DNA of 64,000 nucleotides from NCBI GenBank assembly GCA_911728435.2, contig OU452200.1:744001-808000 (forward strand). The letters run 5' to 3'. A program made the position numbers and the translations under genes. This DNA comes from Apoderus coryli (lineage: Eukaryota > Arthropoda > Insecta > Coleoptera > Attelabidae). The notes under the pieces were generated by a model. The model searched no databases. It was not told the origin of the DNA and saw only the letters and a list, made by a program, of their open reading frames with translations. Shown piece by piece: positions 10,046 to 22,475 of the stretch (its first letter is position 1; each line of letters starts with the position of its first letter).

Positions 10046-12384
10046 ATGCAAGAAAACCAACATCTAGGTGTCCATATAAACCTAATGCATCTGTTTCACG
10101 TGAATGTAAAATTTAAATGCTGTTTTTTCTTTAGAGGACAATTTAAAAAGCAGTTGTCTTTTTTATAGCTTAATTATCTCAGCAACGAAGAAAGCTAAAT
10201 GAATTCCTACTAGTCATAGGCGTAGACGACATTACAAGTGTTTGAATAGAAGCAGGACAATCATTTAAAATAATTTTTTGTAGGCAAGTGACCATAATAT
10301 ATTACTTCAGTGGCGTATTTATGATTTAGCACTGAGGGGTCGATACTTACAATGAAATCCTAAACTTTACTTTTCCAACAGAAACAAGCTCATGGCCTGA
10401 ACTTACGAGACCGAGAGCCGAATTTTCGATACTTAATTTAAATAGATCTCTGAGGGGTACAGACCCACTTGCCCCCCTCCCATCTTAAATAACTGAATGT
10501 CCAACTGGAGACGCATCTTGCGCCAATTTCTTGTGCTTCATTTCAAATGTTAAATTAAAAATATTTTTTTTTTAACAATTTTTCTTTTATTTGTTAAAGT
10601 AATCCATTGCAGAAAGGAGTATCAAGGATTGCAGTAAAATAAAATCACGTCTACTCCACAAAAAGTTATATACATATACGTTCAAATCATAACCATAATG
10701 TCAAACATGTTTCGAGGTTCATCTCATCGTCAGTGACAAAAACTCACAGAAGTCCTCATAATAAGCTTAATTCAAACATCTATATATCTAAAAGATATTT
10801 CAATAATAGAAATTAATTCACAATCATGCATGAAAGAGTGACTTACCAATAAGTGAAAAATTTTTTGAAAGAAAACATTATATAACTAAATTAACAACTA
10901 ATTAAAAATTTAAGTCATAAATTTTGAATTGCATTAAAGCAAAATTTCTTTTTATATATCATATTATAATAATTATTAGAAGATTGAAGAACAAAAGCAA
11001 AATTTTTCTTTTATTAATTTTTTTTATTATGGGTCACCGGAAATGGGTATCAACTTCCTTATTTCAAATACGACCCTATATAAATTATATTTTTTTTGGA
11101 TTCTCCTTGTAATTCTAAAGATTTTTCATGCATATTATGTTATACTTATCTCTAGCCGTTTTCGAAATATTTGGAAAATTACGTTATCAGAATAGAGAAT
11201 AACAATTTTTTATTATATGGAAGCTTTTATAATTTAATTTTAATTTATTTATTTATTTTAAAAAAGAGTAAAAAATCAAATTGAAAATTTTTGCATCAAA
11301 AATGCGGGCAAGTTTATGAAAGAATGTCTATTTCGAAAATTGATAGTGTCAAAATATTGACAATGTTACATTTTTCTAATACAATAGTGATATGATTTTG
11401 AAATTTAATTGATTTTAGTTGGCCATGATGATTTATTTAGAGGATTTTGGATTAAGTTTTTTTTCAAAAGCAGAAATAATTATAATTTTCCCTATATTTC
11501 CACCATAGGACGCTATTGGATATTTAAATACCTCACAAACGAACACAGCCTATACGAAGCTGTTGCATAACTATCATTTCTTAAAACATAAAAATACCTC
11601 TTTATAGATGCAAGACATATATTAATCAACCAGAATATCCAAACATATCAACATCAAACCGTGAAGTAAAAACATCTTCAATCTTTATTAAGACCACTAA
11701 ACGTTACAGGCAAACAAAACAAAAGACACAACAACGAGAATAAAAACACAAACCCGTCATCGTCATCGGTAGTAGATAGAATATGTACGCACGGGGCATC
11801 GCATCCGTTTAAAAATAACTTTTTGTTTTCGCTTTTAAAGAAAATTCCACTTTTCTCTCGTTCGTTCTGGGTGTTGGAAGTTGGAGACAAAAAGATTGAC
11901 ATAAGCCGCTTGTACAAACACGCGCTCGCTGGCAAGTCGCTTGAAATATATGCGCCTGACAAATTGGACGTTTTGATGTTATTTTTGAATAAATATAAAT
12001 GTAGGTATTTACAGAGGCAAAAAAAAAATAACAGAATGATAGAAATAGAACCAATATTATTATATTTCGTGGGTTCATAAATTTGATGGTTTTATAGAGG
12101 GTTCTCAAATATTACCGAACTTAAAAAAGAAAGTTACTACTTTCTTTATTTAAACTCTGGGGCTGACACACATACTCTCATTGGCCAACCCTGTACCTAT
12201 ATATGATTAAGACTACTTTGCAACCCGATCCTTCCCCAAAAGATGATGATGACAACGATATAGAATATATCCACGGATGCTACAAATGCTAACAAACAAA
12301 GCTATTTAACTAAGTTAACAGCGTATAGTATACCATCGATATACAAAGAAATGAAATAAACTAACTTGTACGAATTAAAAAGAT
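10046..12384. other. Non-coding AT-rich stretch
   Basis: No recognisable gene. Overlapping short frames on both strands near 11.7-12.1 kb are lysine/asparagine- or phenylalanine-rich and match nothing I know. It holds one hammerhead-like motif (10709-10733). Confidence 0.4.
10709..10733 (-). ncRNA. Hammerhead-like core motif (Penelope-type), stem GAG/CTC
   Basis: On the minus strand CTGACGA, one extra T, a GAG...CTC stem with a 6-nt loop, then GAAAC followed by ATGTTT. This matches the conserved strands of hammerhead ribozymes (CTGANGA, GAAA), known from Penelope-like elements. The extra base next to the stem departs from the canonical core, so activity is uncertain. Confidence 0.35.
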
Positions 12385-12478
12385 TCCGTGACACAAGTGG
12401 GATATTTGAACCCACATCTCCCGATTGCCGGTCAGGTGTTTTGACCATTTAAACTATCGAGGACATATGGACCAAAAA
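12385..12478 (-). mobile_element. tRNA-derived SINE head (tRNA-Ala-like)
   Basis: The minus strand carries an A box (TAGTTTAAATGG) and a B box (GGGTTCAAATATCCC) at normal spacing. Between them is an anticodon-like arm CCTGA/TCGGG with a 7-nt loop CCGGCAA (GGC, Ala-like). The T-loop is 9 nt instead of 7 and position 33 is not U, so it is not a working tRNA. The sequence style is that of the tRNA head of an insect SINE. I could not define the SINE body or its tail. Confidence 0.55.
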
Positions 12479-12649
12479 TTGACAGAGACGAAAAAAAGTT
12501 GATCTTGATGTCCGTATTTTACTTCTTTTACTTAATTATTAGCTTTACATTAAGTACCTTATTTTTTGTGTAGTAATGGTCAGTATCAAAAAAAAGTTGT
12601 CTTGGGAGTGAAGTAGTCCCCAACGAAGAGTTTTTATAGTGCAATGCTA

Positions 12650-13258
12650 TGGAAATAGTTACTGCTCTTATCGCTCTGTAGTAGAGTATTCCACCGCAAA
12701 TTTCCTGGCGTTTCGTTTCGAAAGTTGCTGTTCACAAATTGGCGAGAAAATTTGAACGAAAAGAAGCAGTTTTTGATATTAAAAAAAAATTAAAAGAAAG
12801 AATATAATAGGGACAATGCCAGTACAGTTTTGGTATTGGAATCTGTAAACGAAAATCCATTGCTTTCATTAAAATACAGGGCTAAGAATTTAGAGGTGGC
12901 GACAAAAACTACCATTCAAAAAGTTTTCAAACAAAATTTATCCTTTCAATTCTCATTTCAACCAAACTTTGGAGGCATATCTATCTATCGAAGCAAAAAG
13001 GCTAGACAATCCCGAATTCAGAATTCACGCAAGACGTCAGTACTGCAAAAAGGCAATGTGTGGTGTGCTATTTCATATTACGGTATCATTGGGCCTTATT
13101 TTTTCGAAGGTACTTGGAACAGAGCAAGCAATTTGCAACTACAAGATACATTCTTTTGTGATCATCTAGAAGAGCTGCCCCTGGATTACCGCAACGGAAT
13201 GTATTTTCAAGACGATGGCCCTGTACATTGCACTGAAGAGGTGTCAGATGGATAGGAA
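12650..13258 (+). pseudogene. Decayed mariner-like transposase
   Basis: SVNENPLLSLKYRAKNLEV with TIQKVFKQNL is the second helix-turn-helix region of IS630/mariner transposases. Downstream, NVWCAISYYGIIGPYFFEGT is the central 'VWCGI-GIIGPYFFEG' block, and YFQDDGPVHC corresponds to the second catalytic D region. The third catalytic motif is absent: the frame stops at 13253 soon after. The segment between the HTH and VWC blocks is scrambled. No TIRs found. Confidence 0.75.
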
Positions 13259-14770
13259 GGAATGGACGAGTTTTATGGCTCCCAAGAAGTGCCAAACTGC
13301 CATTAGCCGATTTTTTCCTTTGAGACCGTGTATGTTTTTGAACTATGATTATGTTTATTTCTGTTTGTTAATTTTATGTTTATGCCTTTTTGAGACTTTG
13401 AGATTTTTTTCATAGTACTTAGTTCGTATTGTTTCGACAAGCAAAATTTTATCAACAATAACTTTTTTTCGTATCTTTCAATTTCTGATCCATTTGTCCT
13501 CTTGTTATCCGCATCCGTGGACAAACTGTATAGTCGATTTTCGAGACAAAATCCAAAGTCGCTGTAAATTAAGTACCTAATTAAGAATTAGCAAGTTTGA
13601 AGATACGATTTAGGTACTTCACTAGGATTGTAAAACCTTAAACGTCTCATAAGGTAAGTGTGAGCCACCTAATCTCACTCAATGAAAATAGTGAGTTTTC
13701 GAAAAGTTTTGGAAGAATAAGCTTCTTTTTGCCAAGTAAAAACTGAATGAATGAACTAGTTTCTTCGCCTGTTGTACACAACAAAGGTGCTCAGAACAAC
13801 TAACTGCTCTCTCCAACAAGGCTCAGGGACCAAGAGCATATATCGCCGTTGAATAAATTGTTCAGGAGATGGCATAAATTAAAGAACAATAACTTTTCGA
13901 ACAACACTGGTTATTTCCGTTAATTCTCAACAATAATATCCTTTAAATTATGGGTCATAAAATTCTATTATCACACCCCATATTTCCATTTGAAATATGT
14001 ACCCTACACATAGATTCAAAGACAGAAAGTAACAATTTTCATGAGAGGCGTATAATACAATTATATTAAATTCTCTTCGTGAGAAGAGATGCTAGGCATA
14101 AATAAAACCTGGCTGTATAAAGGAATTGTAATATAAAGAAGCGAGAGCGAAAGCTACTAGGTACCTATCCAAAGCTAGTAGTTGGTTAGAGAGTGGCTCG
14201 TGTGGTTAATATTTTTACGTGTTAGATGGAATTTAAGTCAGATATGACTTGTTTATTGGGCTATTATCATAAATATTATTTTTAGAGGCTATGCCTTGTC
14301 GGCTTATGAAGATGGAATATCAACATTAAGAAAAATGAGTCTTGAGAAAACAGTACAGTGCTTTTTAATACTAATAATTAACTTCAAATTCACGAATTTT
14401 AGTACAATAAAACAATAATGAAATAAGATTCGTTATGTATGGAGTCTTCTTAATTGGACACTTTCGATAGAGGAGCTCAAATTTTGTGAAATACTGTACG
14501 GCACATCGATATCTTCAGCTGTTGACAAGTTACAGGGTCGTTTTCAATTTTGTCCTTTTTCTAACCACTCTCGTAACTTCTCTATTTATGAATATTTTTT
14601 TTTCTACAAACACATTCTTAAGACACTTTTTAAAAGGAATTCAATGGTGTTTTTTGATCTTTTTTTCATAAAAAAATAATTTTGGTCCTATGCATTCTAG
14701 GTTTCCAAAATTCACCCAAAATAATAAAAAAATATTAAAAATAAACTAAAAGAAAAGTAGCAAGAGTTAT
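13259..14770. other. AT-rich stretch, no gene seen
   Basis: No supported coding region or structured repeat. Short open frames are low-complexity. Confidence 0.4.
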
Positions 14771-15672
14771 TGGTTCCCAAACAAGAATGGGATAGCATTG
14801 GAATCTTTGGAAACGGTAGGAGTATGGAGTTTTCAACAGTAAACTAACTTTAGCCGTTTTCGAGAATTGAAAAAAAAAACGATTTTTTATGATTTTAGTT
14901 TTTATTTGTTTGTGACATTATTTTTACAGATGAAAAAAATTAAAAGCACTTTCTCATTGTTACTTTTTAAATAGAGTAAGATAGCGTTTACAAGTTTTCT
15001 CTGCGACGTTTCGTTTTTGAAAATCATCATCAAATTGTTTTTAAGTCTGGCCTTGGATTTTTTATTGATACATTTAAAGTAGTTTTCAATTTAAAAATAG
15101 GTGGTATATTACACGTAATGGTTTAAAGAATTTTTGAGTGTTTCTAGCTGTTATTTAAAGTAATTCAAGAAAATTCGCCAGTTTGGCACTTATTTTGAGG
15201 AATGTTTTTGCCAAACCTACTACTCTGCATTCAGTCAGTTAAGTACCAAACTATGGCGATTTTTCTTGATAATTTTAAATAACAGCTAAAAACACTGAAA
15301 AAAAAAACCATTATGATATACCACGTATTTTTGAATTGAAAGTAATTTTAACAATAAACAATCTAGGGCCGTATTGAGAAAAACCAAGTTGATGATTGTA
15401 TTTCAAAAATGAAACGTCGTAGTGACAGTTTGTAAACGCTATCTTATTCTCCTCAAAAAGTACCAATGAGAAAGTGTTTTTCATGTTTTTATATCCGTAA
15501 AAATAATGTCAGAAATAAATAAAAACTAAAATCGCAAAAAATCGTTTTTCCAAAAATTCTTAAAAACGCCTAAAGTTAGTTTAGTTTTCAAAACACCATT
15601 TAAAAGGTGTTTAAATTGTACAACTTTAACTGACATTGTAACTCCTACCGTTTCCCATTCATATTTTGGACA
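14771..15672. mobile_element. Foldback element F, copy 1 (complete)
   Basis: A roughly 900-bp palindromic element. The left arm begins with ACAAGAATGGGATAGCATTG, then blocks such as TAACTTTAGCCGTTTTCGAG and GCGACGTTTCGTTTTTGAAA. The right arm (about 15245-15672) is their reverse complement, ending TTTTGGACACAG. The centre carries mirrored copies of a 'CGCCA-GTTTGG' block. It has no coding potential. Two other copies (from 19737 and from 35722) share these blocks, defining a family in this genome. Confidence 0.85.
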
Positions 15673-16964
15673 CAGTGTATATTTGGATAGTGAATTTCTT
15701 TTGGAACATAATATATATGCGGCATCCAAACTAAATCCAAAAACACCATTGGATTCTTTTTAAAAAAAACTTCTCAGGAATGTGTTTGCTGAAACAAAAA
15801 ATATTCATAGATAGAGAAGTTACAGGAGCAGATCAGACATGCACAAAATCGTACCTCAGAAAACAGTCGAAGTCTGAGTATCACTGAGGTACTCCCACAC
15901 CTTCATGTTCTTCCTCAACGTATTGGCCGTCCTGTATACTAATCAGCGTTACATGTTGTTCGACCCTCTAAAGGGATTGTGGCTACTTGTGCTGTAGAGG
16001 CAGATGTATTCCATACAGGCCTTGTCCGAACCCATAAAACAGCTCGTGTGGATTGGTGTAAGGAAATGCGAAATAAATTTCACGTAGGAACATATTATAC
16101 AACATCGATACACAAATAAGGCGATCGTTGTTGTTGAATTCATCTGGAGATGCTTTATGCTTTCTTGAATCATCATTATCTTCTTAGATTTTGTGAAGGC
16201 ATATCCCTCGTAGAATAAAAATGAATGTTGTTTTCTTATATCGATTAAAGCTACAATAACGACGCTATAATATGTAATAATGACCTTGACATATTCCAAT
16301 TATTAAGTTCAGCTTGGACTAAACCAATAAATCGAACGTGTTTGATTCCATTATAATTACGATCAACTATAATGTAGTACAAACAGTTACATTGTCTTTA
16401 ATGGTATTGAATAATTGATATTGATGACAATTTTTCAACGCTTTATTATTTAGCATTTGCTTGTTTAGAAAGGATTTGTCTAGGCTCATAGCTTCGCTTC
16501 AATGTAAATATCTAACTGAAAATGTGGTAGAAATCGAAGGCTGTTTTTGATCATAATTTTTTGAATTACTTACTTAGAATTTGTAAATTGGATCGAATCT
16601 CCAGCCCATTTCCAGATAAATGATGAGATAATAATAATGTTAAAATGGAATAGTTGCCGGATGCTTCGCACGAAAGTTGAAGAAAAAGATTACGGTTAAA
16701 ATATACACCCACCGGAAAAAAAACGGCCACTAAAAACTCCCCAATTTCAAAGTTGGCGAACCGCTCATTTTGATTTTGATGATTTTTTTAAACTTGTAGA
16801 TTGATTTTGCAGTAACGATGCTATGTCAGCCATTTTTATTCAGATTTGAACAATGAGAAGAAGTTTCTGTCCCGAAATTTAGAACAACCTGTGGAGCGCA
16901 ACAGCTATAACAGCTATTATCAACTAGAATCACCTTGAACCCTTACCTTTTCTGAGCATTTTGT
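15673..16964. other. No gene supported
   Basis: A stretch at about 15845-16090 gives some protein-like reading on the plus strand, but with no motif I can assign. The rest is AT-rich. Confidence 0.35.
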
Positions 16965-17711
16965 TTTTTTTAATCACGACCTGTTTCGTCGTCCATGCCT
17001 CGACGCCATAAAGCAGAGTGGCAAAAACATAACATCTAGTCTCAGTTTTAGGCTTAGACCTCTATTGCACAAAACTCTTTTCATGCTATTGAAATTGGAC
17101 CTTGCTATTTCTATGCGTGCTATTACTTCTTTCGTGTAGTCGTTATTACAATTAACTGTTGTTCCAAGATAAGTATACTTCTCTACCTGTTCGATGGGTT
17201 CACCTTTGACGATTATCTGTTCGTTGTTAGTCTGGGCCTTCTTTGTTATTTTCATGAACTTTGTTTTGTTTACGTTGAGTGTAAGGCTGTATTCTTCGCT
17301 ATATCGAACAAGTTTGTCCATGATTCTTTGTAGATCTTCCAGGTTTTCCGTTAAAATTACGGTATCATCAGCGTATCTTAGAACAACTATAGGCACTCCA
17401 TTTACTTTTATTCCTGCACTGTCATTTTCCATTGCCCTTTTTAGAATCTCTTAGAGTAGGCATTAAACAAAATAAGTGACAGAACACAACCTTGACGTAC
17501 ACCTCTCTTTATTGAGATGGTGCCAAAATTTTGTTGATCTACTTTGACGATGGCATTTTGGTTGTAATAGAGATTTGAGATGATTTGCAGGTCTTGATGG
17601 TCTAGGTTTTTACATAATAATATTTCCATCAACTGGTCGTGGCGGACCCTGTCAAACGCCTTATTATAGTCGATGAAGCAGGCATATACGTCCTGATTAA
17701 CATCTGTTGTT
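16965..17711 (-). pseudogene. RTE-like LINE reverse transcriptase fragment
   Basis: Reading downward from 17711: DVYACFIDYNKAFDRVRHDQ (first catalytic D), GVRQGCVLSLILFN, then after a frameshift near 17440 GIKVNGVPIVVLRYADDTVI (intact YADD), SLTLNVNKTKFMKITKKA, KYTYLGTTVNCNNDYTKE and NRGLSLKLRLDV. A last frameshift gives TLLYGVEAWTTKQV. It is the central RT of an RTE-type endonuclease-RT protein, a different lineage from the one at 9.1 kb. The 5' boundary abuts a hAT-derived repeat at 17712. Confidence 0.88.
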
Positions 17712-17802
17712 TTCAGTATCTAATAATTGGTAATCACCATTTTTTTTATAAAAATCTTTGTACCTACTGCCTCACAATCCTCACGGGCCGCTACTATTCA
17801 TA
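17712..17802 (+). repeat. hAT-type terminal segment
   Basis: GTTTTCAGTATCTAATAAT, then GGTAATCACCATTTTTTTTA and CCTCACGGGCCGCTACT match the end of the hAT fragment at 36.7-36.95 kb. The final ...CACGGGCCGC(C/T)ACT looks like the inner side of a hAT terminal repeat (CAGTGGCGGCCCGTG style). It joins directly to the RTE-like LINE. Confidence 0.6.
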
Positions 17803-18470
17803 TACAAATACGCGGTTTTGTCCTTAAATATTTCTAGAGCAAATGTCGATTCTGGTGTTTCCAGGCTAAATTTTAAAATCCTCAAAGTCAGAACCGCCAG
17901 TTATCCTTTAAGAATTTGCAGAGTGCCTGAACACGACAGTAGATGCATTGAATCTTAAACCTTAATTGTGTGAGACATTTTATTACAATATTAAATCCTA
18001 CAATAATTGATGCGTTTCTTGATAAAAACAACTTCTCTTTATAAATGTTTTATAAACAAATATTTTCCTACCTTATATGAATTAACATGTTCCGATTTCC
18101 AAATTTGCTCATTTAACAAAGTGTCCGAGTTGAGCCCGAAACAGAAATGAGTTATTTGCGTGTTCCGCATTGGGTGGGGTCAAGGATAGGTACAAAGTTT
18201 TGTTTTTTTTTTTCAGATCTGATTAGCTTTGGACTAGAGAACTTAATTATAACTGGTGATACAGATTGTTAGGAAAACTCACGAACGAAATAATAAGTGT
18301 GGTATAATAATAATTGACTCGATGAAAAATCCCACGTAAAGGGAAAAAATTTTGGTAATGGAATATTTATAACGATGACCTTTAAATGCTTGAGATAATA
18401 ATATAAGAATCGATGTTAGGGTAGTATTGAATTTTATTTTAAGAGGATAATTAATTTATCACTTCTATTC

Positions 18471-18473
<3 letters not shown>
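17803..18473. other. No gene seen
   Basis: AT-rich sequence without recognisable coding or repeat structure. Confidence 0.4.

Positions 18474-18501
<28 letters not shown>
18474..18501. repeat. (ATA)n microsatellite at a LINE 3' end
   Basis: About nine ATA units. On the minus strand this is a (TTA)n tail directly after the LINE whose coding part begins at 18542, so it is probably that element's own 3' tail. Confidence 0.8.
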
Positions 18502-19175
18502 AGTCTTTTACAATGGGAGACTTCCTCACTTAACCCCTTAGTTAACAGAAGACTAAGGAATGAAGAGCACGTCGTTCATTCATCCTCAGCCACCCAATTT
18601 CACGAAGCTTAGCACTCACGCCACGCTCACCCCTCCTAATTCCTCGTATGAGTCGAACACAGGCATTTTGCATTAACTGGATTCTTTTTTGGTCAATATC
18701 ATTCAGGCATGGGCCATATATAGTATCGGCAAAATTAAAATGTGAAAGTACCAGTGAATCACACAAAAGTTTCTTAGTGCATTCACTAAGCAACCTTCTT
18801 CTGCTATACAGTAATTTTAAGTTCATGAAAGCACGCCTAATGCATTGGCTTACATGTTGACTAAATCTTAAATGCGTGTCCAATATCAAGCTCTAATTTC
18901 TCGCGAACTTTGCACATTTAAGTTGCACGTTATCCACGCTCAACTTAAACGAATCCGTATAGCGATTTCTGTGTGAACTTCTACCAAAATGTAATAGTTC
19001 CGACTTAGTAGGATTTATTTGAAGGCAATGGGCATAAGATATTTCCACAAGCTAAGCCAAGTCAAGATTCATATTATCGATGTTTTCTTCTAACTTCTCT
19101 GGCATAAAAGAGCAGTACAGTTGAGTGTCATCCGCATAAATATCTTGAATTTAATTCACATTACGCGTTCTATTT
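18502..19175 (-). pseudogene. CR1/Jockey-like LINE, RT C-terminal half
   Basis: From 19160 downward: IQDIYADDTQLYCSF (intact YADD), YAHCLQINPTKSELLHFG, VDNVQLKCAK, then SLILDTHLRFSQHVSQ, a 115-codon open end with LVLSHFNFADTIYGPCL and QNACVRLIRGIRRGE. One or two stops separate the pieces. It is truncated just upstream of YADD. The TTA-repeat tail at 18474-18501 marks the 3' end. Confidence 0.88.
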
Positions 19176-19736
19176 TAGTATCCAACTTGGCTCTAACACT
19201 TCATTAATATTATGTCACTTCTGTTTATTCTAGTTATACGTAGCTTTCTGAATCATATTATTGTTATTAAGTTTTAAGCCAGTCAAAAAGAAAATGCAAA
19301 CGTTTCATAATACATTAGAGTGTAATTTGTTAGAAATGCATTACAACTTCTGCGTGCATAATTCGGTTTCCCAGTGGCAGCAGGAAGAAAAGGCACTCGT
19401 AGTATATCTAGTGAATCCTATGACAGCAAAGATGTTAAATGGGCCAAGATTTTTATATTTACCATCGGAAACACATTATGTGTATTTGATTTTTCTCGTT
19501 GTGTTAGCAAATTTTTGGACTGACATATTTAGTTGGAACCGTTATTTCATTTAATTAAGTTCTTATTAAAAAATTGATTTGGCTTATTGAACAAATTTTT
19601 TTCTCAGGAATTATTTCAACCCTAACCTAAATTTAAATTACGTGATTATCACTGTTTCATTACTAATAATTTCGTGGTTTAATAGCTTTTTTAGTCCCGA
19701 GGTCGATAAATAGGCATGTTTTGAAGTAAATAATAA
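19176..19736. other. Unassigned, one 97-codon open frame
   Basis: A plus-strand open frame at 19261-19554 (97 codons) has no motif I recognise. Its C-terminal third is hydrophobic, which AT-rich DNA often gives by chance. I do not call it a gene. Confidence 0.3.
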
Positions 19737-20779
19737 AAGTGGTATTTTCAAAAGTAACTAACTTTAGCCGTTTTCGAGATTTTTGAAAAAATGTTTTTTT
19801 GCTATTTTAGATTTTATTTATTTCTGACATTATTTTTACAAATATAAAAAAAAAATTAAAAGAACTTGGTACTTTTTGAGGAGAATAAGAGAGTGTTTAG
19901 AAATTTTCACTACGACGTTTCGTTTTTGAAAAACCATCAACAACTTAGTTTTTTCAATACGGCCCTGGACTTTTTATTGCCAAATTTAAAGCCATTTTCA
20001 ATTCAAAAATAGATATAGATAATAGATAAAAATAGATGAACAATCTTTTAATGTTTTTAGCTGTTATTTAAAATTATTTAAGAAAAATCGCCATAGTTTG
20101 GCACTTATATACAGGGTGTCCGGAAAAAGGAGGTCAATCCGTTAAACACAGATTCCGTGAGCAAAAATAATATGAGTTTTAAGATGTCATTTATCATTTT
20201 AACCCTCCATGTTCGATATACAGGGCGTCAAAGTTGAAAATTTAAAACCAATATTTTTAAATAATTCTAGTATTTATTGAGCTTCAGCATAAAGAGCTAC
20301 TTTTTTCCAAAAAAGAACACAAAAAACAATTCCTTAATAGCCGAAATACGGGATGTTCAGTCCCCATTGACCCCCCAAGTTTTTATCACATAAGCCAATG
20401 ACTTTTGAACTAAGTTTTTATAGGTTACTATGTATTTTTGATTATTTTTTAACTCTTATAAAATTTGGATAAAATCATTTGTTTTTGAGATATTTTGAAA
20501 AGTATTGGCTGTTGTTGTCTACGCGGCTCATGGTATTTTCACTACTAAATCAAGCATATTTAATAGAAAATAATAATAATAATAGAAATTAATCAAATTA
20601 CCATTACCGTGCATCAAATTAAGTACAGTTTTCGAAAAGGTAATAAAACTAAACACTACGAACACGAAATCGTTTATTATTTTTAACTTAATTTGAAGCA
20701 TCATAGTCAAATATTAATTATTTAAACATATTATTTTAAAAATACGAAAAAGTAACTAAATAAACATTAGAAAAACTAC

Positions 20780-21650
20780 CTGTCTAAAGAAATTGCTCGA
20801 TATGACCCACATTCTTTTCAATGCATATGCGAGCTCTTTTTAGTAAAGAAAATCTTAGTCTTTGAAAAATATGAGGCTTCAACCTAAAGTCTTCCCCAGC
20901 TTATAAGATTCTTTCTATTAAATGATTTTCACTCAAAATCGGAACCTTATAAACAAAATCTTTCATACAACCCCAGACTGAATAGTCCAAGGGAGTAAGA
21001 TCTGGAGATCGGGGTGGCCATTTAACAGGAGCATCTTGGCCTCGCCCAATCCAGCGTTGGGGAAAGTTTTCATGTAAGTATCCTTACATTCCTAGCAAAA
21101 TGTGCTGGTGCACCATCAAGTTGAAACCAAATATTTTGTCTGATTAAGAGAGGCAAATCGTCAAGGAAATCGGGCAGTATGTTTTGAAGAAATGTTAAAA
21201 ATAAATCACCAGTCAAATTCCCTGGTAAAATTACAGGACCCAAAAAGAAATTATCCACGACACCATTACACACGTTGACTTTAGAGTTTATACTTGATGA
21301 TGTGTCTCTACTACGGCATGAGGATTTTCTTCTGCCCAGATATGTGTATTATGGATATTTGTGACCCCGTTTCTAGTAAAGGTAGCTTCGTCTGTAAACA
21401 AAATATTTTTGATGAAGTGTATATCTCTGTCATGCATTTCGCATATCCACCTACATAGCCTAGATCTCAGCTCAAGGTCTTGAGGCAGCAGATACTGTAG
21501 TTCTTGAATGTGGTAGGGGTAAAGCTGCTGTCTTTTTAAAATCTGGTGTACTTCAGATTTCCCAATATTTTCAACCTGTCGGTCAAGAACTTGGTTGTCT
21601 CCTCGATGCTTGTTAAAATACTCTCCTCCTTTTCCGGTTGAATTAGACGG
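20780..21650 (-). pseudogene. Mariner-like transposase, heavily mutated
   Basis: From 21640 downward: RQQLYPYHIQELQYLLPQDL (end of the HTH region), then LFTDEATFTRNGVTNIHN with the first D and IWAEENPHAVVET. A 67-codon open block follows with FFLGPVILPGNLTGDLF and IWFQLDGAPAHFARN (second D). After frameshifts comes WPPRSPDLTPLDYSVWG (third D). These match the order in the 2.6-4.7 kb element, so it is an older relative. Several stops and frameshifts break it. Confidence 0.85.
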
Positions 21651-21885
21651 GGTGATAAAACATTGCTTAAGTAGGTATCCAAGGTAACACCAGAGTTGCT
21701 TGATATTTCAATATTATTAGATTAGCCAGAGCCGCCGAGGCATCAAACAAGAGCCAATACTTTTCCAAATATCTCAAAAACAAATGATTTTATCCAAATT
21801 TTATAAGAGTTAAAAAATAATCACAAATACATAGTAACCTATAAATACTTAGTTTAAAATTCATTGGTGTACGTAATAAAAACTT

Positions 21886-21904
21886 GGGGGGGGGGGGGGG
21901 GGGG
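21886..21904 (+). repeat. Homopolymer of 19 G
   Basis: A run of 19 consecutive G inside the right inverted repeat. The paired position in the left arm (near 20380) has only six C, so the run expanded after the arms diverged, or it is an assembly or sequencing artefact. Confidence 0.85.
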
Positions 21905-22475
21905 TCAATATATACTGAACATCCCCTATTTTGGCTATTAAGACATTGTTTTTTGTGTTGTTTTTTTGGAAAGAAGTAGCTCTTTGTGCTGAAGCAATAC
22001 ACTAAATTTGAATCATCATCCTGTATGTATTATAAGGTAACACAATTAAACAAAGGATTGTATCATGATGAAATGGAGTCAAATTTATTATGTGGATGTT
22101 AATCTACCGATATAAAATTGTAAAGAATGTTTGTCAAGATTTGGTGAGTCCGTTCGATTTATATTATTGGTTCTATGAACTTTGTGTATTAAGACATAGT
22201 GATCGCGTGGTGTTTTTTCGTTTAGAATAAGTATAACTTTCATATTTGCATGTCTGAAGAGTTAATATACGTCCCGGGTCTTTAATTGTGTAATTTCTAT
22301 TAAATATTGAATTTTGTTAGATCCCATTGTATGTATGTCTTACCCAGAACCGTTAGAAAACTATGGCGATTTTTCTTGAATAATTATAAATATCAGCTAA
22401 AAACACTGAAAACTTGTTTAAACCATTACGTGTGATAAACCACCTATTTTTGAATTGAAAATGGCTTTAAAGTAA

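Larger units (their letters stand above)
20110..22025 (-). mobile_element. Mariner-like element with long, uneven inverted repeats
   Basis: Begins TACAGGGTGTCCGG at 20110 with TA before it. The left arm up to about 20535 pairs with 21735-22025 on the right (for example CTCAAAAACAAATGATTTTA against TAAAATCATTTGTTTTTGAG). The right terminus ends ATCCTGTA at 22025 and lacks about 110 bp relative to the left, so it is truncated or recombined. The transposase gene inside runs on the minus strand. Confidence 0.8.
19737..22475. mobile_element. Foldback element F, copy 2, split by a transposon
   Basis: The left piece 19737-20109 carries the family blocks CTAACTTTAGCCGTTTTCGA and ACTACGACGTTTCGTTTTTG, and ends in the central CGCCATAGTTTGG block. 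The right piece 22357-22475 resumes with AAACTATGGCGATTTTTCTT. Between them lie the mariner-like element (20110-22025) and about 330 bp of other DNA. The outer terminus is missing on the left. Confidence 0.75.

Noticed and set aside
11678..12108. Overlapping open frames on both strands near 11.7-12.1 kb
   Set aside because: Low-complexity translations without conserved motifs; both strands open is typical of AT-rich non-coding DNA.
12385..12478. Functional tRNA-Ala gene
   Set aside because: Nine-nt T-loop, no U33 and poor acceptor pairing; it fits a SINE head rather than a working tRNA.
15845..16090. Possible transposase reading (THKTARVDWCKEMRNKF)
   Set aside because: Only a loose resemblance to Tc1-type text and no catalytic blocks nearby.
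19261..19554. 97-codon open frame on the plus strand
   Set aside because: No motif, no splice context and a hydrophobic AT-driven composition; chance open frames of this size are common in this window.
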